Assembly: GCA_031553195.1 (NCBI GenBank)
Contig: JAVBLV010000031.1
Location: 1 to 17,852, forward strand
Source of the DNA: JAVBLV01 sp031553195
Lineage (GTDB): Bacteria; Bacteroidota; Bacteroidia; Bacteroidales; P3
Length of the DNA: 17,852 nt
Direction of reading: 5' to 3'
Position numbers and translations under genes: made by a program. Positions 1 through 6,629 of this stretch are shown one piece after another. How positions within the stretch are numbered: the stretch's first letter is position 1; every line of letters begins with the position of its first letter. The notes under the pieces are model-generated. The model had not been told where the DNA came from. It did no database searches and saw only the letters and a program-made list of their open reading frames with translations.

Positions 1-67
1 CAAGCCACAAATCCAATTCCTCGGATATGGCCGAAAGTATTGCTGTTTTAATAGCTCTCTTATCCAT
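1..67 (-). CDS. 5' end of an unrecognised gene, cut by the window edge
   Basis: Only the first 22 residues are present (MDKRAIKTAILSAISEELDL followed by WL), then the window ends. The ATG follows a good Bacteroides-type -7 box by about 30 bases. The upstream sequence abruptly interrupts a YjbR gene on the same strand, so this gene and its leader may have arrived as an insertion, possibly an insertion sequence whose transposase starts here. That is inference from the junction; the 22 residues alone do not identify a family. Confidence 0.4.
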   Translation of the reverse strand, partial: MDKRAIKTAILSAISEELDLWL

Positions 68-96
68 ATGCAATTGATATTATGGGGTTATAATTG

Positions 97-104
97 CAAA
101 GGTA
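97..104 (-). promoter_or_regulatory. Bacteroides-type -7 box (TACCTTTG)
   Basis: TACCTTTG matches the TAnnTTTG consensus exactly. It lies 29 bases upstream of the ATG of the partial gene at the left edge. Only a weak TTGC is present at the -33 position, 18 bases further upstream. Confidence 0.45.
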
Positions 105-109
105 AGATT

Positions 110-322
110 TTATCCAAAAAATGCAATTTGACATGCACCCCGTAAATCGACGGCTTGAGCGGGGTCGCATTTTACCGAGATCTTTAATTCCTGGTCTTGT
201 AAAGGAATTACAGCAAACCATTTTCCGAATACCCTGAACATAAGATATTCGTCTTCGAACGGCATGTCCTCCGTGGCGCCTTTCAGCGAGAGGCAGTATT
301 CCCTTAATTCTTCTATATTCAT
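110..322 (-). pseudogene. MmcQ/YjbR-family protein, 3'-truncated
   Basis: The N-terminus (MNIEELREYCLSLKGATEDM, then PFEDEYLMFRVFGKWFAVI) is typical of the MmcQ/YjbR family, small proteins of about 115-120 residues with a CyaY-like fold and proposed DNA binding. Similarity runs to about residue 62 (KCDPAQAVDLRG). The frame then enters unrelated sequence and stops after eight more residues, so the C-terminal half is missing. The break near position 140 coincides with the leader of the gene at the left edge, which suggests an insertion or deletion junction. The start is supported by a -7 box about 30 bases upstream. Function of the fragment is doubtful. Confidence 0.7.
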
Positions 323-351
323 TGTGTTTCGAATAATGAGTCTGATGCATG

Positions 352-359
352 CAAATTTA
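352..359 (-). promoter_or_regulatory. Bacteroides-type -7 box (TAAATTTG)
   Basis: TAAATTTG fits TAnnTTTG exactly and lies 29 bases upstream of the ATG of the truncated YjbR gene. No convincing TTTG is seen at -33. Confidence 0.45.
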
Positions 360-363
360 CGGT

Positions 364-444
364 TTAAATTTGGGAAACCTCATATTCAGCTTTTAAATAA
401 TCAATTATCTCATTATTAATAACTTCAAAAATAAAATTCAGCAT
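364..444 (-). other. short open segment, possible gene tail
   Basis: A 26-codon open stretch (MLNFIFEVINNEIIDYLKAE, then YEVSQI, stop) fills the space between the YjbR promoter and the MITE-like repeat. Its composition is protein-like and it could be the surviving C-terminus of a gene whose front was lost at the repeat. It does not resemble the C-terminus expected for the GNAT fragment on the other side of the repeat. No family is recognised. Confidence 0.2.
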
Positions 445-459
445 TGGGGTCAGTAAGAG

Positions 460-612
460 GTTGTTTAAATTTTTATGGAAAAGATTTTGAGAGATAAAAA
501 TAGCGATTTTGCAGGCGGGATTTTTCAAGAATAGTAGCGCTAATTGGTAAAAATTCCGACAAAAAGAGCATTTTTAGACTCAAAATACTTCATAGAAAAA
601 TTTTTAAACAAC
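460..612. mobile_element. MITE-like element, copy 1
   Basis: A 153-bp AT-rich non-coding unit with near-perfect terminal inverted repeats: it begins gttgtttaaatttttatg and its other end reads catagaaaaatttttaaacaac, the reverse complement of the same motif. A second copy, about 90% identical by eye along its length, lies at 7258-7418. Both carry an internal palindrome (tagcgcta in this copy). Short size, paired ends and lack of coding capacity fit a miniature inverted-repeat element mobilised by a transposase elsewhere. It sits directly downstream of the truncated GNAT gene. No clear target-site duplication was recognised. Confidence 0.65.
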
Positions 613-624
613 TAAGTTCGACTG

Positions 625-762
625 TCAATTTTTTTCTGAATATTTTCTCATATTTTCTTCTGTATCCATAGCTGAAAATGTTTCAGAAAAAGTCTGTCTA
701 CTGATTTTTTGTAACGGGTCAATATCTGTCAACAATACTTTTTTGACGTCTACATTTTTCAT
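625..762 (-). pseudogene. GNAT acetyltransferase, N-terminal fragment
   Basis: Forty-five codons begin at an ATG 10 bases after the SMR exporter stop. The sequence (KVLLTDIDPLQKISRQTF, then SETFSAMDTEENMRKY) matches the first strand and helix of GCN5-related N-acetyltransferases, which are normally about 150-170 residues long. The frame ends at a TGA 12 bases short of MITE-like copy 1, so the acetyl-CoA-binding core is missing. The tight spacing suggests it was once co-transcribed with the exporter. The fragment cannot be an active acetyltransferase. Confidence 0.65.
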
Positions 763-772
763 TCTTTGAAGT

Positions 773-1099
773 TTAATGAGAAACGAATTTGAGCCCGACA
801 ATAGAAGCGATCAATGTAAAAATAAAGAACAACCGCCAAAAAGTAGCAGGTTCTTTGAATATAAATATCCCAACCAACGCTGTACCTACGGCTCCTACTC
901 CTGCCCATATAGCATAAGCAGTACCCATAGGCAATGTTTGCGATGCCTTATATAGTAAATGCATACTTAACGAACAGCTGATTAAAAAACCCAATAACCA
1001 CAGCCACATTTCGATCCCTATTGAAGTCTTTACTTTACCTAAACAAGTGGTAAAACCCACCTCGAAACATCCGCCTAAAATTAAAAAAATCCAAGCCAT
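773..1099 (-). CDS. small multidrug resistance (SMR) family exporter, SugE/Gdx-like
   Basis: This 108-residue, four-helix membrane protein has the usual SMR length. The start is placed at the ATG giving MAWIFLILGGCFEVGF, with the conserved membrane Glu near residue 13 that couples proton and substrate binding. The motif GTAYAIWAGVGAVG in helix 3, followed by IFKEP, is typical of the family, and the C-terminal GLKFVSH resembles SugE. SugE/Gdx proteins are known guanidinium/proton antiporters, while relatives export quaternary ammonium compounds; the substrate here is inferred only. It works as a dimer in the inner membrane. It lies 74 bases downstream of a Crp-like regulator on the same strand, with a truncated GNAT gene after it. 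Confidence 0.85.
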   Translation of the reverse strand: MAWIFLILGGCFEVGFTTCLGKVKTSIGIEMWLWLLGFLISCSLSMHLLYKASQTLPMGTAYAIWAGVGAVGTALVGIFIFKEPATFWRLFFIFTLIASIVGLKFVSH

Positions 1100-1173
1100 A
1101 ACATATTGTTTTTGCAGTTGCAAAGGTCATGAATTGGATGGAATTAAAATTTTACAAATGATAAAAAATGCAG

Positions 1174-1737
1174 TTATTTCAATTTTGCCCGAATGCGGCT
1201 CAAAGAAACCTGTGTAATTCCAAGGTAAGAAGCAATATGTGATAATTGTATTCTTTGAAGTAACTCGGGGTTGCTTTTTAGCAATTCATTATATCTTTCC
1301 GAAGCGGTTTTGAATTGGCGGGCAATAAGCCATTCTTCGGTTTTCAGCAATTCCTGCTCGGCAAATTTTCTACCCCAATTGGCAATATGTATATTTTTTT
1401 CAAACAAACTATTCAAAGCGTTCATGTTCAGTTCATACAAAACGCTGTTCTCAAGTAGTTCAATCGTTTCATATCCCTCCTGACCGGATACGTAACTTCT
1501 CATCGACACTACCGTATCTCCTTCCTTGCCAAACCAAAAAGTAATTTCGCTATCGGGTAAGTCGGTGTAGGCGCGGACAATACCTTTTTTGATGAAATAA
1601 ATATTTCGTTCCACTTTGTCGGCATTCAACAAACGATGGCCTTTTGGATACTCAATTTCGTCAATGGCTTGTATCAGGCTTTCCTTTGATGATACCGGAA
1701 GTTTGTATATTTTATCTAAAATGGCGTTGATTTCCAT
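1174..1737 (-). CDS. Crp/Fnr-family transcriptional regulator
   Basis: A 187-residue protein with an N-terminal cyclic-nucleotide-binding-like beta-roll (IEYPKGHRLLNADKVERNIY, then FIKKGIVRAY) and a C-terminal helix-turn-helix (IQLSHIASYLGITQVSLSRI). The chosen ATG gives MEINAILDKIYKLP, matching family starts; an in-frame ATG 25 codons upstream would place the promoter inside the gene. The ligand pocket lacks an obvious cAMP signature, as is common in Bacteroidota members, so the effector is unknown. It precedes the SMR exporter in the same orientation and may regulate it. A TATCTTTG box lies 29 bases upstream. Confidence 0.85.
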   Translation of the reverse strand: MEINAILDKIYKLPVSSKESLIQAIDEIEYPKGHRLLNADKVERNIYFIKKGIVRAYTDLPDSEITFWFGKEGDTVVSMRSYVSGQEGYETIELLENSVLYELNMNALNSLFEKNIHIANWGRKFAEQELLKTEEWLIARQFKTASERYNELLKSNPELLQRIQLSHIASYLGITQVSLSRIRAKLK

Positions 1738-1766
1738 AAGAATGGTATCGTATTTACTTAAAGGTG

Positions 1767-1774
1767 CAAAGATA
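1767..1774 (-). promoter_or_regulatory. Bacteroides-type -7 box (TATCTTTG)
   Basis: An exact TAnnTTTG match 29 bases upstream of the Crp-like gene start. This spacing is the same as for two other boxes in this window, which supports a real promoter. Only TTTA is seen near -33. Confidence 0.5.
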
Positions 1775-1805
1775 CGATTTAAAAAGCTGTTATAAACATC
1801 ATTAT

Positions 1806-1843
1806 AAAACAAGAGGTTGAATTCAGAAGTCTGTTTTACCTCT
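1806..1843 (-). terminator. possible hairpin terminator
   Basis: Read on the minus strand, AGAGGT pairs with ACCTCT 20 bases later, an inner CAGA/TCTG can pair too, and the right arm is followed by TGTTTT. It overlaps the end of the VOC fragment and precedes the Crp-like gene, so it could end transcription coming from the YgbA-type gene and VOC remnant. The T-tract is short, so this is tentative. Confidence 0.3.
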
Positions 1844-1927
1844 AAATCCTAAAATAGTTTCGTAAAAGGTCACTGCACGCTCAAAATCTACCGCCGGAAT
1901 TTCGAAGAATGCTACTGTATTTTTCAT
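1823..1927 (-). pseudogene. VOC/glyoxalase-family protein, N-terminal fragment
   Basis: Thirty-four codons (MKNTVAFFEIPAVDFERAVT, then FYETILG) match the first beta-alpha-beta unit of vicinal-oxygen-chelate proteins, which normally run about 120-130 residues with two such modules. The frame then stops after FRGKTDF. The rest of the gene is absent from the neighbourhood. One expected metal or substrate module is incomplete and the other missing, so activity is not expected. Confidence 0.6.
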
Positions 1928-2049
1928 TTTTTCGTTTGTTTAAAAGTGAATGAATCATGTAATTTGCCAATTGACAATGCAAAATTATTGTTGCCAACCC
2001 TGCAAAACTTGTAAAAAACGGACATTTATATTTGGTATTTCATCGGATT

Positions 2050-2352
2050 TTAATTCTTCTTTATTATTTTCCACAAATGCCTGACTGCATCCGCAGGATG
2101 ATACCATAATATCCGCGGGCCTGCAAACCGCATTACTTCTTGTATTTTCTGACGGTATTCCGGCTTGTAGCAATGAATCGTACAGCGTTTGCAAACCGGT
2201 TTCTTTTCTCCAAATGGACAACGTTCCAAACGTACATGGGCATATTCTTCCAATTGCAAGCAATCATTACAAAGTGTATTTTGTATACTATGCTTGGAAT
2301 GGCAGTAAATGCGAATCATTCTGGAAACCGTATTCTTTTCTCGGGCATTCAT
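2050..2352 (-). CDS. YgbA-like 'nitrous oxide-stimulated promoter' family protein
   Basis: A 100-residue protein with the full hallmark pattern of the YgbA family: REKNTVSRMIRIYC, then LCNDCLQLEEYAHVRLERCP, FGEKKPVCKRCTIHCYKP, and VMRFAGPRILWYHP near the C-terminus. The repeated Cys pairs (CxxC, and CxxCxxxC with a nearby single Cys) suggest a metal or Fe-S site, though this is not established here. In enterobacteria the family is induced by nitric oxide through NsrR. Here it starts three bases after the ccsA stop, so it is very likely co-transcribed with the nitrite reductase block. NrfA can generate or detoxify NO, which makes the linkage meaningful. Confidence 0.85.
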   Translation of the reverse strand: MNAREKNTVSRMIRIYCHSKHSIQNTLCNDCLQLEEYAHVRLERCPFGEKKPVCKRCTIHCYKPEYRQKIQEVMRFAGPRILWYHPADAVRHLWKIIKKN

Positions 2353-2355
2353 TAT

Positions 2356-3231
2356 CTAATAAGTATGAATACTTCCCTGCGCCGAGGGAAGATAATTAAC
2401 GCCTATCCATGTAATCATCAGCAATACAAAGGCAATAGGTATTATCCACAAAGCGAATTTGGGATGATAGTTGCGCAAACGTGCATGAATGTAAACGAGA
2501 TAGGCTGCCGCAGTGACGAATGCCCATGTTTCCTTCGGGTCCCACGCCCAGTAATGTCCCCAGGCTTCTTTTGCCCATACACAGCCCATCAACATACCAA
2601 GCATTAGGAAACCGAAGCCAATGTAGACCAGATTGTCCATTAACTGGTACAGCTTCTGTTCGTCATTGCGAGGAAGAGAAACGAGGACGAAGTAATCTGT
2701 TTCATTATTGTTGGATTGCTTTGTCGTTCTTTCTCGCAATGACGTTTGTCGTTCTTTCTCGTAATGACGATTCAAATTACGCAATTGAATAATGGATGCA
2801 ATGGTCGCCGCCCCCAGCATAGCGTATGAAAGAATATACACCGTAACATGCGGCACGAACCAGTAACTTTGCAGCGCAGGCATCAGGTTTTTGGAATGTA
2901 TTTCGGGCTTAAAAATATTGATGCAGACGAAAACACAAGCAACCAGGTTGCTAAACGAAAGCAGCCATTTATATTTCCAATGTTTATAGGTAATAAATCC
3001 GACCAACGAAAGGAAAAATGAGTACCAAAGCCGCGTTTCACCCATCGTACGCATGGGTGGCCGTTCCTGTCCCATCCACAGCCCAACAATGAATGCAGCA
3101 AAAACAATAATACCTGTTAGCATCAAAACGTCTACCATTTTGCGGTTTATTTGGGTATAAACCATTATTCCGGCGCTTACCCACAACGCTATGGCAGGCA
3201 AGGCAAAGAAAAGAAAATTACTCCACGTCAT
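2356..3231 (-). CDS. ccsA: CcsA-type cytochrome c biogenesis protein (haem export/attachment)
   Basis: A multi-helix inner-membrane protein of 291 residues, the System II partner of Ccs1. The WWD haem-handling signature WGHYWAWDPKE is at about residues 224-234, with conserved His at about 128 (FVPHVTVYILSY) and 249 (YIHARL). It carries haem outward and, with Ccs1, attaches it to CxxCH motifs. The start is the ATG at 3231 (MTWSNFLFFALPAIALW), which overlaps the ccs1 end by 14 bases and follows an AAAGGAAG ribosome site. A longer frame to 3303 adds residues unlike the family. Residues of roughly 155-191 are encoded by a palindromic repeat inserted in frame between two membrane helices. Confidence 0.9.
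   Translation of the reverse strand: MTWSNFLFFALPAIALWVSAGIMVYTQINRKMVDVLMLTGIIVFAAFIVGLWMGQERPPMRTMGETRLWYSFFLSLVGFITYKHWKYKWLLSFSNLVACVFVCINIFKPEIHSKNLMPALQSYWFVPHVTVYILSYAMLGAATIASIIQLRNLNRHYEKERQTSLRERTTKQSNNNETDYFVLVSLPRNDEQKLYQLMDNLVYIGFGFLMLGMLMGCVWAKEAWGHYWAWDPKETWAFVTAAAYLVYIHARLRNYHPKFALWIIPIAFVLLMITWIGVNYLPSAQGSIHTY
2661..2769. repeat. palindromic 'cgtcattgcgag' element inside ccsA, with a duplicated arm
   Basis: The unit opens with cgtcattgcgag and closes with ctcgcaatgacg (2733-2744), enclosing the recognisable gaagtaatctg and ggattgctt parts. The right arm is then repeated in tandem (2721-2744 and 2746-2769, about 24 bases each, one internal mismatch). The whole 109 bp sits within the ccsA frame without breaking it, adding a hydrophilic loop of about 36 residues containing SLRERTTKQSNNNETDYF. 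Confidence 0.85.
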
Positions 3232-4615
3232 TGTTCGCTTCCTTTCTTTTATTGCCGGCCCAAAGCATGCAGACCGAGCCGCCGGCAAGTAAAATAATGC
3301 CAATGTAAACCGCCATTATCCAAGGGTCGTAAACCAATTCAAAACTGCTGTAAGTCGACATATTGCCTGCATCATTGTCGTAACCATATTGGTAAATCAT
3401 CCAATGACCGAGTTTGTAAGGTTTGTTAACCTCCAAAAGCGTGTGCGCCTGTTTGCCGTCTTCCGAATAAATGTTGATATCCGACACAAAACGTTTGGGT
3501 TCGGGACGCGTCATGGCAAGGCAATAGTGTTCGTCTAAATTCAATATCATGTATAGTTGCGCCATATTTCCCGCACAAACCCAACCTTCCTTTTGTATGC
3601 CTGTTTTCGGGTGGCGGATAGCAACTTTTGCGGCAGGCGAGGCGCCCGGCATGCGTACTTCGCGATAGGCGCTATCGCTGTTACGAACGGCTTGATGAAT
3701 ATATTGTTTCAATGAAATATTCCATCCGGCAACGTTTCCTTCAGATTGTTTTCCATCTATTTGAAAATAATCCGGTTTGTTTTCCGGTTGCGAGGCGCCT
3801 GTTTTTCTGCTAATCACCGTCAGTTTCGGTGGATATTCATCCATGTAAAAGTCATTGAGTTCAATGGCAATGGGTAAATCCAGCGCTTCTTCATCTTTAT
3901 CATTATAAACCCGCCATTCTGTTTCGCCTTCGCGCACGTGCATTACATACCGTTTGATATCCGCCGAGCCCATTCCCGCTGCAAAAAGCAAAAGCCATAG
4001 TCCGATATGATTCAAGTAAAAAACATAATCTTTTATCTGGAAAGGAATCATGCGCCTGATAATTAAAGCGCCGAGCGAAAGTAAGGTTAAAAAGTAAACA
4101 AGCACAAAAGGCCAAGAAGAAGTCATGTGGGTGAAACCTAAACGAGAGAAGATTGCTTTGTCCTCATACCTCATTTTCGCAATGACGGCGCTGTCAACTT
4201 GTGGCGTTAGCCCCATGATAATACCCAAAATAACCAGTGCGCTAATGAGGGGAACGGCCATTGATATGCCTGAAAACCATTGGTAAAATGGATTTTTACG
4301 TTTAAGAGAAAACAGAAATAAAAATAAAACGATCAGCCCGCCAAGAATACAATTTACCGGAAATTGCAGCATGGCGAAATTAAATGCTCCGACTGATAGT
4401 TGTAGCATAAAACCAATGGCAATAATCCCTCCCACAAAAGCGACAGCCTCTTTGTATCGCCAGGGGAATTCCCAGAATTGCCTTCTATCGCGGCGCCTGT
4501 CATTGCGAGGAGGAACGATGAAGCAATCTGTTTCATTGTCAGGGATTGCTTCGCTCCGCTCGCAATGACGAGGCCGTTTCGCTCGCAATGATGGTTTGTT
4601 GTTTCTTTTTACCAT
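3218..4615 (-). CDS. ccs1: Ccs1/ResB-type cytochrome c biogenesis protein
   Basis: A 465-residue membrane protein of the Ccs1/ResB family, the apocytochrome-holding half of System II cytochrome c maturation. Visible helices include AVAFVGGIIAIGFMLQLSVG, LQFPVNCILGGLIVLFLF, SSWPFVLVYFLTLLSLGALI and YVFYLNHIGLWLLLFAAGMG, the last ending a His-containing helix, then a long periplasmic domain and a final helix (WIMAVYIGIILLAGGSVCML). Family similarity begins at about residue 46 (RQFWEFPWRYKEAVAF). Residues of about 8-39 come from a palindromic repeat placed just after the start codon. It overlaps ccsA by 14 bases. Together they should mature the NrfH and NrfA haems. Confidence 0.88.
   Translation of the reverse strand: MVKRNNKPSLRAKRPRHCERSEAIPDNETDCFIVPPRNDRRRDRRQFWEFPWRYKEAVAFVGGIIAIGFMLQLSVGAFNFAMLQFPVNCILGGLIVLFLFLFSLKRKNPFYQWFSGISMAVPLISALVILGIIMGLTPQVDSAVIAKMRYEDKAIFSRLGFTHMTSSWPFVLVYFLTLLSLGALIIRRMIPFQIKDYVFYLNHIGLWLLLFAAGMGSADIKRYVMHVREGETEWRVYNDKDEEALDLPIAIELNDFYMDEYPPKLTVISRKTGASQPENKPDYFQIDGKQSEGNVAGWNISLKQYIHQAVRNSDSAYREVRMPGASPAAKVAIRHPKTGIQKEGWVCAGNMAQLYMILNLDEHYCLAMTRPEPKRFVSDINIYSEDGKQAHTLLEVNKPYKLGHWMIYQYGYDNDAGNMSTYSSFELVYDPWIMAVYIGIILLAGGSVCMLWAGNKRKEANNDVE
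4499..4592. repeat. palindromic 'cgtcattgcgag' element inside the 5' end of ccs1
   Basis: The left arm tgtcattgcgagg and the right arm ctcgcaatgacg (4559-4570) frame the typical gaagcaatctg and gggattgcttcgctccgct interior. A partial second right arm follows (gtttcgctcgcaatgatgg). Read on the ccs1 strand it encodes the familiar RHCERSEAIP-type peptide, in frame between MVKRNNK and the conserved part of the protein. Confidence 0.85.
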
Positions 4616-4681
4616 TTCGTTACCAATATTCTACTTCTTCCCATAAGTCATTACATTGCGGATTCATTCTGTTGATCAAAT

Positions 4682-4911
4682 TCAGTTTCTTTTGTCGACT
4701 ACGATACCGCTTTTGATTCTTTTTTCTTTGGCGATAGCTTCTTCAATGCGGTGAAAGCCGCAATAATAAACCAATTTTGAACAATTATATTTTTTGGGTG
4801 TGCGCCTGTCTTCTGTTGATGCGCCCGCATCAACAGATTGGATGTAATGCCGATGTATAAAACCGTATAGTTCTTATTCGTTATGATGTACGCACAGCCG
4901 CCTTTTTGCAT
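4682..4911 (-). pseudogene. GIY-YIG endonuclease-like protein, frameshifted
   Basis: The start MQKGGCAYIITNKNYTVLYI, then GITSNLLMRAHQ, is the GIY-YIG motif region of the short, UvrC-like stand-alone proteins (about 80-100 residues). The frame then slips near 4785. The expected continuation (NCSKLVYYCGFHRIEEAIAK, then EKRIKSG) is present in another frame and stops at 4682. A small deletion around HPK explains both the missing residues and the shift. It lies inside the nrfA-ccs1 interval, where such a gene is not expected, between two palindromic repeats. Not functional unless the shift is a sequencing error. Confidence 0.75.
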
Positions 4912-4927
4912 CGTTTTTGTTGTTTAT

Positions 4928-5028
4928 CGTCATTGCGAGCGTGGTGTCTGTCATTGCGAAGAGGAGGTACGAGGACGAAGCAATCTGCTAATAATTGTAT
5001 GGATTGCTTCGCTATCGCTGCAATGACG
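4928..5028. repeat. palindromic 'cgtcattgcgag' element downstream of nrfA
   Basis: A left arm cgtcattgcgagc is followed by a second left arm (tgtcattgcgaagaggagg), then gaagcaatctg, ggattgcttcgct and a right arm ctgcaatgacg. It therefore looks compound, with the left arm doubled. It ends seven bases from the nrfA stop and could fold as a hairpin in the mRNA. Confidence 0.8.
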
Positions 5029-5035
5029 CTGTCCC

Positions 5036-6535
5036 TTAATTACTGCTTACTAACCGCCCTTTTTCTTTGGCTGTTTGCACCCATTGCGGCGCCACGGTTT
5101 GCACCCATCTGGCTTTTTTCTCTTTGATAGTCTTCATATCAAGCCCAATATAGGCCTGTGCTTTTTCTTTGGTAGAAAGATCGGGCATGACTGTATTCTT
5201 AACACCATGAGCAAAAAGAATTTTTTGTACTTCCAGCTGTGCCAGCAATGTTTTATCGAGGCTGTGCGCCAATATGCGTTGTGTTTCGACAGGAGCATGG
5301 AAAGAAGCGCCATGAGAGGCCACGGCCATATCCCAACGCCATTGCGCTTGACGCAACAGTTTAAGTACGGGGGCCATTTCCGTTTCCGAAGCGCCGTTAT
5401 CCCACGCTGTTTTGGCCATGATATGTGCTTTTGATAATTCCACCTCAATACGGTCGCGGATTTCAAGGGCTTTATCCTGGTATTGGTACACGTAGTTGCG
5501 AAGATTTTCTTCCGAATCGCGGTGGCACACTTGGCACGTATTTGAGATATTCTTCAGCGGACTTACCACTTGATGGTTGGAGTATTTGATACCACCTTCA
5601 GTCATATAGGGCATGTGACAGTCGGCACAGCTTAAGCCGCGTTGGGCATGAGGGCCCAAAAGAAATGTCTCATAATCCGGATGTTGTGCTTTCAACATCG
5701 GCGCACGGCTCAGGGCATGCGTCCAGTCTTTGAACTCGATTTCATCATAATAGTTTTCCATGGTTTCCACCGTCATTCCTTTGTCCCACGGGAAAGTAAG
5801 GTATTTGCCGTCGCCTTTGAAATAATACTCTACATGGCATTGGGCGCACACCAGCGAGCGCATTTCCTGCGGCGTAGCATCGGCCACATTGCGTCCCTGA
5901 CGCTGGAAAGCCTCAATCAGCCCCGGACGGGTAATGGTCAGATTCATTGTTTTAGGGTCGTGGCAATCGGCGCAACCAATGGGGTTCACAATCTGGTCGC
6001 CCATACTGCTCCACGGACTTTTATAAAAATTTTGGATCCCTACTTCGTGCATCATACGGGGAACATCGGGACTTTTACAGGTCCAACAGGTCGCCGGCTG
6101 CATATCTTTCGTATTGGCGTCGGGCGAACCGGTGCGCAATGTGGCGCGGATATCTTCCACGGCGTGCATATGCCCGCGCGGCGCCGAATAATCCTGTGCA
6201 AAAGCATACCCTGCCCAAAGCGCTACCATTTCGGGACGGTTTGCCAACACGTCTTCGGGCATATTACCCAAATGTTTGCTGCGGAAATCCATGTTGGCGG
6301 TTTTTTTCCATGTGTTGTACTCGCGTGGATAATTTTCGCCCCAAATTTCATTTCGGGACTCAATGCCGGTGATTTGCACTTTTTTATTGTTGAACAGCGT
6401 GGCAATCTCGGCCCGTCGTTCGGTAATCGAGGCGGCAAGTAGTCCTAATGCAAATACGGCGACCATAACGGCGGCGAATATTCCCCATCCGATAATGGGT
6501 TTGCGTTTAATGGCTTCTGTCAATCGTTTCAACAT
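5036..6535 (-). CDS. nrfA: cytochrome c nitrite reductase (ammonia-forming), catalytic subunit
   Basis: A 499-residue pentahaem enzyme that reduces nitrite to ammonium with six electrons, and also acts on NO and hydroxylamine. An N-terminal hydrophobic segment (about residues 14-35) exports and probably anchors it. The catalytic haem motif CWTCK (150-154, Lys ligand) and four CxxCH motifs (188, 230, 303, 334) are all present. Active-site candidates are Arg120, the Tyr pair in VEYYF and His296 in GPHAQRG; GKYLTFPW fits the calcium-site region. It follows nrfH after 94 bases that hold a palindromic repeat, and precedes ccs1. All diagnostic residues are intact, so activity is expected. Confidence 0.96.
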   Translation of the reverse strand: MLKRLTEAIKRKPIIGWGIFAAVMVAVFALGLLAASITERRAEIATLFNNKKVQITGIESRNEIWGENYPREYNTWKKTANMDFRSKHLGNMPEDVLANRPEMVALWAGYAFAQDYSAPRGHMHAVEDIRATLRTGSPDANTKDMQPATCWTCKSPDVPRMMHEVGIQNFYKSPWSSMGDQIVNPIGCADCHDPKTMNLTITRPGLIEAFQRQGRNVADATPQEMRSLVCAQCHVEYYFKGDGKYLTFPWDKGMTVETMENYYDEIEFKDWTHALSRAPMLKAQHPDYETFLLGPHAQRGLSCADCHMPYMTEGGIKYSNHQVVSPLKNISNTCQVCHRDSEENLRNYVYQYQDKALEIRDRIEVELSKAHIMAKTAWDNGASETEMAPVLKLLRQAQWRWDMAVASHGASFHAPVETQRILAHSLDKTLLAQLEVQKILFAHGVKNTVMPDLSTKEKAQAYIGLDMKTIKEKKARWVQTVAPQWVQTAKEKGRLVSSN

Positions 6536-6551
6536 GGCTTAATTTATTAAT

Positions 6552-6626
6552 CGTCATTGCGAGTGGAGCGAAACAATTTTTACCTTTAATCAACAGATTA
6601 CTTTGTCGTTCCTCCTCATAATGACG
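6552..6626. repeat. palindromic 'cgtcattgcgag' element between nrfH and nrfA
   Basis: The left arm is cgtcattgcgag with tggagcgaaacaa; the right arm, read in reverse, is cgtcattatgaggaggaacg. It fills almost the whole nrfH-nrfA intergenic space and could form an mRNA hairpin that changes the relative output of the two genes. Confidence 0.75.
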
Positions 6627-6629
6627 GGG

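Noticed and set aside
1985..2263. A minus-strand 92-codon frame overlapping the YgbA-like gene
   Set aside because: It lies in another frame of a strongly conserved gene and has no family features; only its last third is outside that gene.
3232..3303. A longer ccsA start, 24 codons upstream
   Set aside because: The added residues are soluble, overlap ccs1 heavily and are not family-like; the ATG at 3231 has a ribosome site and a normal N-terminus.
5642..6442. A long plus-strand frame of 266 codons opposite nrfA
   Set aside because: It is the antisense shadow of nrfA, whose five haem motifs and full length are certain. The opposite frame has no recognisable motif.
2661..6626. The palindromic units as candidate CRISPR repeats or tRNA-like structures
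   Set aside because: They are dispersed, of variable interior and paired arms, with no regular spacing; no tRNA cloverleaf or cas gene is present.
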